Positions 32,976 to 39,796 of a DNA stretch of 64,000 nt are shown piece by piece. The notes beneath the pieces were generated by a model. The model saw nothing but the letters and a program-made list of their open reading frames with translations. It was not told the DNA's origin and ran no database searches. Both the position numbers and the translations under genes were made by a program. The stretch is from assembly GCF_040096055.1 (NCBI RefSeq), contig NZ_JBBMFK010000021.1:1-64000 (forward strand). The letters are read 5' to 3'. This DNA comes from Pseudoflavonifractor intestinihominis (lineage in GTDB: Bacteria; Bacillota; Clostridia; Oscillospirales; Oscillospiraceae). How positions within the stretch are numbered: the first letter of the stretch is position 1; each line of letters starts with the position of its first letter.

Positions 32976-33995
32976 ATGGCAAAGATGTACTACGAAAAGG
33001 ACTGCGAGCTCAGCTATCTGGACGGCAAGAAGATCGCCATCATCGGCTACGGCTCTCAGGGTCATGCCCATGCCCTCAACCTGAAGGACTCCGGCTGCGA
33101 TGTGTGTGTGGGCCTGCGCGAGGGCTCCAAGAGCTGGGCCAAGGCTGAGCAGGCCGGCCTGAAGGTGATGACCGTGGCCGAGGCCGCCAAGTGGGGCGAC
33201 ATCGTCATGATCCTCATCAACGACGAGGTCCAGGCTGAGGTCTATAAGAAGGACATCGCCCCCTACATGACCGAGGGCAAGGCCCTGGCCTTTGCCCACG
33301 GCTTCAACATCCGCTATCAGCAGATCGTGCCTCCCGCCGGTGTGGACGTGTTCATGGCTGCCCCCAAGGGCCCCGGCCACACCGTCCGCTCCACCTACGT
33401 CAACGGCAAGGGCGTGCCCTGCCTGGTGGCCGTGGAGCAGAACGCCACTGGCAACGCCTACAAGATCGCCCTGGCCTACATCGCCGGCATCGGCGGCGCC
33501 CGTGCCGGCGTCATGGAGACCACCTTCCACGATGAGACCGAGACCGACCTGTTCGGCGAGCAGTGCGTGCTGTGCGGCGGCGTGGTGGACCTGATGAAGT
33601 GCGGCTTCGAGACCCTGGTGGAGGCCGGCTACGAGCCTGAGAACGCCTACTTCGAGTGCATCCACGAGATGAAGCTGATCGTGGACCTGATCAACAAGGG
33701 CGGCGTGGCTGCCATGAACTACTCCATCTCCGACACCGCCGAGTTCGGCGAGTACGTCTCCGGTCCCCGTGTCCTCCCCTACGAGGAGACCAAGAAGAAC
33801 ATGCGCAAGGTGCTGGACGACATCCAGGACGGCACCTTTGCCGGCAAGTGGATTGCTGAGAACAAGAACGGCCGCTGCTTCTTCAACTCCAAGCGCGCCA
33901 ACCTGAAGAAGCACCAGATGGAGATCGTGGGCGAGGAGCTCCGCAAGAACATGATCTGGGGCGGCGACAAGGACCTGGACACTGCCTCCAACTAA
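32976..33995 (+). CDS. ilvC: Ketol-acid reductoisomerase
   Basis: A 339-residue class I enzyme using NAD(P)H and Mg2+ to convert acetolactate or acetohydroxybutyrate to dihydroxy acids. The N-terminal Rossmann fold shows IAIIGYGSQGHAHALNLKDSG (about 17-37). The C-terminal knotted domain carries the metal and substrate ligands in ETTFHDETETDLFGEQCVLCGG and FECIHEMKLIVDLI. The beta2-alphaB cofactor loop (GLREGSKSWAKAE) has Arg and Ser, usually a sign of NADPH preference, though not proof. AAAGGAG precedes the ATG. It ends the ilvBNC set. Confidence 0.97.
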   Translation: MAKMYYEKDCELSYLDGKKIAIIGYGSQGHAHALNLKDSGCDVCVGLREGSKSWAKAEQAGLKVMTVAEAAKWGDIVMILINDEVQAEVYKKDIAPYMTEGKALAFAHGFNIRYQQIVPPAGVDVFMAAPKGPGHTVRSTYVNGKGVPCLVAVEQNATGNAYKIALAYIAGIGGARAGVMETTFHDETETDLFGEQCVLCGGVVDLMKCGFETLVEAGYEPENAYFECIHEMKLIVDLINKGGVAAMNYSISDTAEFGEYVSGPRVLPYEETKKNMRKVLDDIQDGTFAGKWIAENKNGRCFFNSKRANLKKHQMEIVGEELRKNMIWGGDKDLDTASN

Positions 33996-34039
33996 AACCG
34001 GACTCCGGGGCCCCCGCAAAGCCCGGCGAAGCGGGTTTT

Positions 34040-34076
34040 GCAGCGATAAGGACCCGGGCGCCGCTTTCAACTAAAA
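34040..34076 (+). repeat. Degenerate duplicate of the ilvC 3' end
   Basis: 37 bases here match the last 37 of ilvC and its stop region (33961-33997) at 29 positions, and all eight differences are transitions. In frame it reads SDKDPGAAFN-stop against GGDKDLDTASN-stop. A hairpin (GCAAAGCCC with GGGTTTTGC, 34016-34040) lies between the two copies. Confidence 0.6.
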
Positions 34077-34097
34077 AACAGAACGAGCGGGCCGCAA

Positions 34098-34123
34098 CAT
34101 GAACTGCACCCCATTTGTTAGAC
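34098..34123. mobile_element. Possible remnant of an insertion-sequence end
   Basis: Read on the minus strand, this begins TGTCTAACAAATGGGGTGCA, which resembles terminal inverted repeats of IS3-family elements as I remember them. No transposase gene accompanies it. It marks the left edge of an AT-rich stretch. A database check is needed to confirm the origin. Confidence 0.3.
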
Positions 34124-34244
34124 AGCATGGTATACTGAATAACAAGTGGGGTGCTTTATTATGCCAAAAGGAATCCAAAGAAATGGAACAGGATGCCTTG
34201 CTGAAAGAAGCAACGGCGAAAAGTTGAGTTTGACGGAGGATTTT

Positions 34245-34760
34245 ATGAAGATAAATGATATTGAAACGCCAAGACTTTTATTAAGAGGATTCACGAAAGA
34301 AGATGCTTTGTGGGCATATAGTATCTGGAACAACCCAGAGATGGGACAATATTTGACGGATGAAGCAAAAGAAGAAATAGATGATGAATATTTGAAAATG
34401 TTAGAAGGCTTGGGCGAGGATGAGGAATGCTGCTATTTGATTCCTGTTTTTAAGGATTCCTTAGAACGGGTAGGAACATGCAGTTTCATGGTAAGTGACG
34501 ACAAGAAAGTATACGATATTGGTTATTGCGTACATAAGAATTTTTGGCGTCAAGGCTATGCAACTGAAATCGTCCAGGGAATGATAGATTATGCGCGCAG
34601 TCAAGGGGCTGAGAAAGTGACGATTTATGTGAATCAGGAAAATGCCGCTTCCAATCGTGTTGCCCAGAAATGTGGCGGAAAGATTGTCAGCGAGAGCACA
34701 TCTGAGAAAAAGGGAACAGGTATCATCATGAAAGATTATAAATACGAAATTGTATTGTAA
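34245..34760 (+). CDS. GNAT family acetyltransferase in an AT-rich island
   Basis: A 171-residue protein of the RimJ/RimL-like GNAT type: IETPRLLLRGFTKEDALWAY at the start, then YDIGYCVHKNFWRQGYATEI (acetyl-CoA site, about 98-117) and VNQENAASNRVAQKCGG. GGAGG before the ATG at 34245 sets the start; the frame continues upstream without such a site. Base composition (about 34.1-34.85 kb) is clearly more AT-rich than its neighbours and codon use differs, which suggests recent transfer. The acceptor is unknown. Confidence 0.85.
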   Translation: MKINDIETPRLLLRGFTKEDALWAYSIWNNPEMGQYLTDEAKEEIDDEYLKMLEGLGEDEECCYLIPVFKDSLERVGTCSFMVSDDKKVYDIGYCVHKNFWRQGYATEIVQGMIDYARSQGAEKVTIYVNQENAASNRVAQKCGGKIVSESTSEKKGTGIIMKDYKYEIVL

Positions 34761-34850
34761 AGCATTTCATACATAAAGGGAGACAAGTTATCATGTTTCT
34801 AAAGTATTTCTTGCACACTGATTTTTAGACATGAAGTTTCATACCTTATT

Positions 34851-35612
34851 TTATTCGTGACGCTTGCCTGCCACGATGGCGGAAATCAGCATGCCGAACA
34901 GGGAAACCAGTGTCAGGGGCATCTCCAGGGTAAGGGCGTGGCCGGGCCACAGAGTGTGGACCACGCCCCAGAGAACGGGGAAGAGGACCATGAGCCCCAG
35001 CAGCCAGACCCGCATGGCCCGGATGATGTAGGGCCAGTTGCCGTTGTGGAAGCGCACCCCGGCCAGGTTGATGCGGAACACGCCGTCGCCGTAAAAGCTG
35101 ATGTTGTTCTGGTCGTAGTAGGCGGGCAGCCGCTCCTTCACCCGGAAGCACAGCCAGGCCCCGAAGAGGAGACACAGCCCCTCCAACAGCAGGACGGTGG
35201 ACCCCATCTCCTCCACCGTAAAGCCCATGGCCAGCAGCACGGCGCACTCCGCCGCGCCCGCCAGGGCGCACAGGAGATAGGCCAGCCCCCACTTCCTGCG
35301 CCGGGTTTTCTGGGCCTGCCGCTCCTCCTCCGTCAGCTGGAGGGTGGACTTCACCAGGGCCTCCACCTCCTCCACCGGCAGCTGAGCCGCCGCGGTGCGC
35401 TCCCCACGGAGCAGCTCGGTCACCGTCACGCCCAGACAGTCCGCCATGGGCAGCAGCAGCCCCACGTCGGGCAGGCTCAGGCCCCGCTCCCACTTGCTCA
35501 CCGCCTTGTCCGATACGAAGAGCCGTTCGGCCAGCTCTCTCTGGGTTAAATTTTTTTCCCGGCGCAGACGGGCCAGAAAGCCGCCGAACCGCTCCTTGTC
35601 AATGTCATTCAT
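34851..35612 (-). CDS. Xre-family regulator fused to a membrane domain
   Basis: A 253-residue protein. Residues 8-65 form a Cro/CI-type helix-turn-helix (LRREKNLTQRELAERLFVSDKAVSKWERGLSLPDV). A Lys/Glu/Gln-rich linker follows, then about four membrane segments (residues 110-127, 137-155, 205-222 and 231-247), with NNISFYGDGVFRINLAGVRFHNGNWPYIIRA between, similar to the SdpI-like C-terminal region of such proteins. It may tether a repressor to the membrane until a signal arrives. GGAGGG precedes the ATG, and the promoter is at 35634. Confidence 0.82.
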   Translation of the reverse strand: MNDIDKERFGGFLARLRREKNLTQRELAERLFVSDKAVSKWERGLSLPDVGLLLPMADCLGVTVTELLRGERTAAAQLPVEEVEALVKSTLQLTEEERQAQKTRRRKWGLAYLLCALAGAAECAVLLAMGFTVEEMGSTVLLLEGLCLLFGAWLCFRVKERLPAYYDQNNISFYGDGVFRINLAGVRFHNGNWPYIIRAMRVWLLGLMVLFPVLWGVVHTLWPGHALTLEMPLTLVSLFGMLISAIVAGKRHE

Positions 35613-35633
35613 ATGGGTCCCTCCTCTGGTCCC

Positions 35634-35663
35634 ATCCTAGCGAAAAAGACCCCTGTTTGTCAA
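35634..35663 (-). promoter_or_regulatory. Sigma-A promoter of the Xre-membrane gene
   Basis: Minus strand TTGACA, 18-base spacer, TAGGAT, about 22 bases upstream of the start. The following 35664-35791 holds nothing I recognise. Confidence 0.75.
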
Positions 35664-35791
35664 TCGACCAGCGGTAGAATCCTTGGGCTCCAATGGATTC
35701 AGGCCCTTTTCCCTGGGCTGCCGCTTGCGGCGGATGGACGCAGGGAAGGGTAGGGCGCCGCAGTTGAAGATAAATTGGTGCGGGGGAATGG

Positions 35792-36071
35792 CGTTTCTAT
35801 CCACGCCCTCTGAGAGAGGGCGGCTTGCCCATGCGGAACCACTTGCCGGTGCGCAACTCATTTCAATCCGCGTCCTCCATCAGCTCCCGGACGTCCCGAA
35901 TGTCATTTCTACCCACGTCCTCCCTGAGGGGGACGACCATAGGTCCCGGTCTTCTGCTTGCGCTGCTCATCATTTCTATCCGCGTCCTCCCTGAGAAGGA
36001 CGACGTTCGGTGGTGTTGCTCCGCAGGCACTCCATGACATTTCTATCCACGTTCTCCGGGCGGAGAACGGC
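35792..36071 (-). CRISPR. Degenerate type I-C CRISPR array, five repeats
   Basis: Repeats lie at 35792-35824, 35859-about 35878 (truncated), 35904-35937, 35971-36004 and 36038-36071. Each begins (plus strand) with a C-TTTCTATCC-type block and has a central hairpin. On the minus strand they end in GGATAGAAATG, close to the GGATTGAAAT end of type I-C repeats. Spacers are 33-34 bases (35825-35858, 35938-35970, 36005-36037). Repeats differ from one another at many positions, yet the hairpin is largely kept by paired changes. The array lies downstream of the cas genes in the same orientation. Confidence 0.8.
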
Positions 36072-36092
36072 GCAATCAGCGGCTGTGCAGTC

Positions 36093-36245
36093 TCATCCCG
36101 GCAGCGCCGGGCCCCGTCGCCCGGGATGCCCCGCAGTGTTTTCTGCGGTCCGCGGACGCTCCATGCAGGCCAGGGCCCACTGCCGCCGGCAGAAGGAGAA
36201 GTGCTGGATGCCGGACATCTGCAGGTAGCCGTCAGGACTCGTCAT
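36093..36245 (-). pseudogene. cas4: cas4 remnant, N-terminal stub
   Basis: A 50-codon fragment starts inside the end of cas7 (ATG at 36245). DGYLQMSGIQHFSFCRRQWAL matches the N-terminus of type I-C Cas4, including the first iron-sulfur cysteine. After this the sequence no longer follows Cas4 and stops. The rest of cas4 and all of cas1 and cas2, which normally follow in type I-C loci, are missing, so a deletion probably joined cas4 to the leader or array side. Confidence 0.8.
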
Positions 36246-37083
36246 AGACTTCGGCCGCCAGACCGGGCAGCTCGCCGCAGGTGATGGCGTAGTCCTGGAT
36301 ATCCCGGAGGAGATCGGTCTTTTTCTCCACGTGGAGCAGCCGGTGCACCTTGGCGGAGGGATACTGGCCGCTCTTGCAGTTGTGCTGCCACCAGTAGAGC
36401 CGCAGGACCTCCATGCTGCCGTCGGGCCGGGCGGAAGAGGCGTCGTTTTCAAAGAGGGTGCGCAGGGCTTCCTTCAGGAGGTCGGCGTCCCCGGCGGTGA
36501 AGCCGGTCTTTTCGGCCAGCTGGCAGTTGATGCTGCCGAAGGTGGTGTAGACGGCAAAGCCCACCCGGTGCCTGGTGCCCATGGTATCGCTGGATTTCTT
36601 GTCGCCGGTGACGCTGTTGACGCTCTTGGTGATCTGCAGGCTGTCAATGCTGATGGGGTCTACGCTGAACGCGGGGTGGATGGATACGGGTCCCCGGATG
36701 CCCACGGATACGCCGTCGTCCTTGCCTTTGAAGGCGAACACCTGCCCAAAACTGCGCACATCCATCCAGGTCTCGCAGGCGGCCCTGGCGTATGCCTCCC
36801 GGTCCTTGGCCTTCAGGGCGCCGGCCAGGGCGGGGCAGGCGTCGGCCCGGTCCTTCAGGCTGCGGAAGTCGTCGTTGCGCCGGTCGTCCGACTGGACGAA
36901 CACGCTGGCGCCCAGATCCATCAGCCGGTTGCGGATCTTCCGCTTGAGGCAGACGTCGGAGATCTCGCCGTAGCCTTCGTATGTCTCCCGGGGGCGGTTG
37001 CCGTTGAGGGGGTCGCCGTTGGGGTTGGCGTGGTGGACCGCGATCACAAGGGCGAAGTCGATCTTATTCTGCAGGGATTCCAT
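36232..37083 (-). CDS. cas7c: Type I-C Cas7 (Csd2) backbone protein
   Basis: A 283-residue RAMP protein that coats the CRISPR RNA in the Cascade complex. It shows the family start FALVIAVHHANPNGDPLNGNRPRETYEGYGEISDVCLKRKIRNRL, the mid region RSFGQVFAFKG, VGIRGPVSIHPAFS and the TMGTRHRVGFAVY segment. Length is normal for Csd2. GAGGAGG precedes the ATG, 15 bases after cas8c. Its end overlaps the cas4 stub, the standard order. It looks intact. Confidence 0.95.
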   Translation of the reverse strand: MESLQNKIDFALVIAVHHANPNGDPLNGNRPRETYEGYGEISDVCLKRKIRNRLMDLGASVFVQSDDRRNDDFRSLKDRADACPALAGALKAKDREAYARAACETWMDVRSFGQVFAFKGKDDGVSVGIRGPVSIHPAFSVDPISIDSLQITKSVNSVTGDKKSSDTMGTRHRVGFAVYTTFGSINCQLAEKTGFTAGDADLLKEALRTLFENDASSARPDGSMEVLRLYWWQHNCKSGQYPSAKVHRLLHVEKKTDLLRDIQDYAITCGELPGLAAEVYDES

Positions 37084-37097
37084 GGATATCTCCTCCT

Positions 37098-39044
37098 CTA
37101 TTCGTCTGCGTCAGAGACTGCGTCCGCTTTTTTGAAGAATTCTGCCCGCTGGCAGGCGTAGCCCAGCAGGTACAGCTCGGTGAGGGGCTGATCGTTGAAC
37201 TGGTCCGCCGGAATGCGGGCGATGAGCTGGAGCATCAGGTCGCCGGCATAGGTGGATTTCCGCGCCTTGATCAGACGCTCCAGATAGGGCTCCAGCTGCT
37301 TGCGCAGCAGCGCCAGGGTCCTGGCCGGGTGCTGGGTGAAGGCCACCTCATACCGCAGGGCATTGGTGGGGCGGGAGCTCCTGTCGCCAGAGGTGTTGTA
37401 GACGGCGTACTGCTCCAGCTGCTCCCCACAGGCCAGGATGCGGCCAAACAGATAGCTGCGGTCGCTGCAGGTTTCATCAAGGGCCATGGTGTATTCCTCC
37501 TTCAGGTTCCGGTGGTGGTAGCCGCGCACCAGGGCGCAGGCAATGCTGCGGGTCTTGCTTGCCTCCCAGGGCTCCATGGCGATGCCGTGGGAGGCCCGGC
37601 GGACGGCCGACAGCATGATGTCTCTGGGGAAGGGCCTCCCCTCCGTGATGCAGGGCAGCAGCCGCTCCACGGTCTGCTGCCGGAGCTTTTCATCCGCTTT
37701 GGCGCCGTAGGCGGCCGCCGCGATGTCTGCCGGTGCGGGCGCGCCCTCAAAGACAAGAGGGAGCAGGACCTTTTTCCCGTTTTCCCGGGTCTGCAGCTTG
37801 CGGTAATGCAGCGCCCAGGCAAAGGACCTGTGCCAGTCCGCGATGTGGTCCATCAGGCGGGAGCCCTGGAGCTCCCTGTAGTACCGGATGGACAGCCGGC
37901 CCGGCGTGGCGGAATCCAGCACCATCACGCTGACCTGGCTGTGCTCCGGCAGAGCGCGGCGGTATCCCCGGATGGCCTTTTGGAATGCGGCGGCAAAGGC
38001 CTCCCGGGTGCGGGGCAGGTCGGCGGCGGCGTCCAAGGGGCTGCCCAGGTCATCGTCATCCAGGTCGCTGCGGCTGGACTGGACAATGTCGCAGGCGTCC
38101 CCGGTGACAGGGGGGATGGGCTCGTTCTCGGCGCCCCAGACCAGAATGGCCTGATCGCCGTTCTGAATTCCCTGCCGCCCCACCAGCCACCGCAGGGCGC
38201 TGTGGGCCTTCTGGGTGGTCTCATACCCGATGGAGAGGGCCTCGCCGGCAGTTTCAAACCGGCCTCGGAAGGTGAAATTTGTGTTGTCGTTGCTGGAGAT
38301 CAGCTTGGCCCGGTCGCCGGCGCTGCGGATCTTATAGGGGCTGAGCAGGGACACGGGCATCTCTCTGCCCTGTACGTAGCAGAAGCCCGTGTCCTTCAGC
38401 GTGGACAGGTAGTACCGGGTGTAGCAGTCCCAGACCGCCGGGTTGGAGGAGAGATCGTCCCCGCCCACCTGAAAGCGGACAAAGGCCTCGGACTGGTCTC
38501 CGCCTGTGACGGACTGAAAGATAGGGGGCATGTCCTCCTTCGGGCCGGTCCACTTCTTCAGCAGGCGGCCCCCATCGTCAGCGAACAGAATGTGAAAGGA
38601 CACAAGGTCCCGGACGAGGCAGCCCTGCCTCAGGTAGGCCAGGACCGCCCGTATCCCATCCACCCCGAAGGGGGAGTCGCACCAGGCCTGCAGCTGGGCG
38701 AGGTACTCCGTCCACATGGGCTTTTTGGCGCCGCCGCAGGCGGCGTAGTCTCCCGCCACGTACCGCAGCTTGTCCGCCAGCGGGTGGGGCACCGGCCCGG
38801 ATGTGCGGGCGGCGGACGCCTCGGTGCAGGGGATGACGGTGGTCATCTCGTCGGAGCGGAGCACACGGGCGGAGAGAAACGTGCCGCCGGGGGAGAGGCT
38901 GACCTCCACGTTGACCTTCTGGGTGGTGTGGGCCACCGGCAGCAGCATGGGGGCGTCCCAGCCGAAGCGGAGAGAGGCGGAGGGCTTGCCCACCTGGGAC
39001 AGATTCTTTTCGTAGGTCTGATAGCACCGGTCAAGCCAGCCCAT
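37098..39044 (-). CDS. cas8c: Type I-C Cas8c (Csd1) large subunit
   Basis: A 648-residue large Cascade subunit that recognises the PAM and target DNA. It is typical of Csd1: an N-terminal YQTYEKNLSQVGKP region, VRFQVGGDDLSSNPAVWDCYTRYYLS, the ISSNDNTNFTFRGRFETAGEALSIGYETTQKAHSALRWLV block, ILVWGAENEP, and a C-terminal SYLFGRILACGEQLEQYAVYN region whose alternative product in other type I-C systems is the small subunit Cas11c. AGGAGG precedes the ATG, which overlaps the cas5c end by 14 bases. Confidence 0.94.
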   Translation of the reverse strand: MGWLDRCYQTYEKNLSQVGKPSASLRFGWDAPMLLPVAHTTQKVNVEVSLSPGGTFLSARVLRSDEMTTVIPCTEASAARTSGPVPHPLADKLRYVAGDYAACGGAKKPMWTEYLAQLQAWCDSPFGVDGIRAVLAYLRQGCLVRDLVSFHILFADDGGRLLKKWTGPKEDMPPIFQSVTGGDQSEAFVRFQVGGDDLSSNPAVWDCYTRYYLSTLKDTGFCYVQGREMPVSLLSPYKIRSAGDRAKLISSNDNTNFTFRGRFETAGEALSIGYETTQKAHSALRWLVGRQGIQNGDQAILVWGAENEPIPPVTGDACDIVQSSRSDLDDDDLGSPLDAAADLPRTREAFAAAFQKAIRGYRRALPEHSQVSVMVLDSATPGRLSIRYYRELQGSRLMDHIADWHRSFAWALHYRKLQTRENGKKVLLPLVFEGAPAPADIAAAAYGAKADEKLRQQTVERLLPCITEGRPFPRDIMLSAVRRASHGIAMEPWEASKTRSIACALVRGYHHRNLKEEYTMALDETCSDRSYLFGRILACGEQLEQYAVYNTSGDRSSRPTNALRYEVAFTQHPARTLALLRKQLEPYLERLIKARKSTYAGDLMLQLIARIPADQFNDQPLTELYLLGYACQRAEFFKKADAVSDADE

Positions 39045-39762
39045 CCCGGGTCACCTCCTGATACAGCGCGTCGCAGCCCTGCACGTTCTGGCCCAGCGCA
39101 AAGGACTTGGGCCGCTGCCTGTGGATGGGCCGGATGACGGGGCACTCCTCCGGCCGGATGAACCGGATCACCCCGTCCTCCATGACGGGCCGCCACAGGC
39201 GCTGGCTCATCCGGCCGCTGCCGTCCTCGTCGGCATAGGTGATGCCGTGGACCATGAGCCCGAAGGGCACGGCCGGCGTGCCGTCGTAAGCGCCGGGGCC
39301 CTCGTGAAATTCACAGGGCTCCACGTAGCCCTGGCACTCCCGGGTGCCCAGGAAAATGTCACGCCGGCCGCCCCACTCCAGCATGCGCTTGGCGATGAAA
39401 TAGTGCTTGTGCTCGTTGCGGTCGCCGGCCAGGTCGGGCCGGTGGGGGTTCCACTCGAAGTGGGCCTGGATCTGATAGGATACGTTGACCAGATAGGTGT
39501 AGATGGACAGGTCGTTGGTGCCGTTGTTGTACCGGATGGGCCGGATGCCCTTGGACTCGGTCTCGATGGGGTTCATGACGCGGACGGCGTCGGGCACCCA
39601 GAGGAAGGACGGCTTCCAATAGACGCTCTCCAGAATCCCCTTGATCGCCTGGTAGGTGGGGATGGGATAGCTGAACTTCTCGCCGCCCACCCGGGTGATG
39701 GGGTCGCTGAACAGGGCGTAGCGGCCCCAGACGTGGAGCGAAATGGTGTTGCTGTACTGCAA
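39031..39762 (-). CDS. cas5c: Type I-C Cas5c, CRISPR RNA processing nuclease
   Basis: A 243-residue RAMP protein. In type I-C, Cas5 replaces Cas6 and cleaves the repeat hairpin of the CRISPR precursor. It has the N-terminal NTISLHVWGRYALFSDP, TYQAIKGILESVYWKP, the IRYNNGTNDLSIYTYL segment, and HYFIAKRMLEWGGRRDIFLGTRECQGYVEP with conserved Tyr/Lys/His residues. I place the start at TTG 39762, eight bases after AGGAGG; there is no ATG nearby. It overlaps cas8c. Its substrate hairpin persists in the neighbouring array. Confidence 0.92.
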   Translation of the reverse strand: MQYSNTISLHVWGRYALFSDPITRVGGEKFSYPIPTYQAIKGILESVYWKPSFLWVPDAVRVMNPIETESKGIRPIRYNNGTNDLSIYTYLVNVSYQIQAHFEWNPHRPDLAGDRNEHKHYFIAKRMLEWGGRRDIFLGTRECQGYVEPCEFHEGPGAYDGTPAVPFGLMVHGITYADEDGSGRMSQRLWRPVMEDGVIRFIRPEECPVIRPIHRQRPKSFALGQNVQGCDALYQEVTRDGLA

Positions 39763-39796
39763 GAGCAATTCCTCCTCTCTGAAAATTCCTGCCGTG

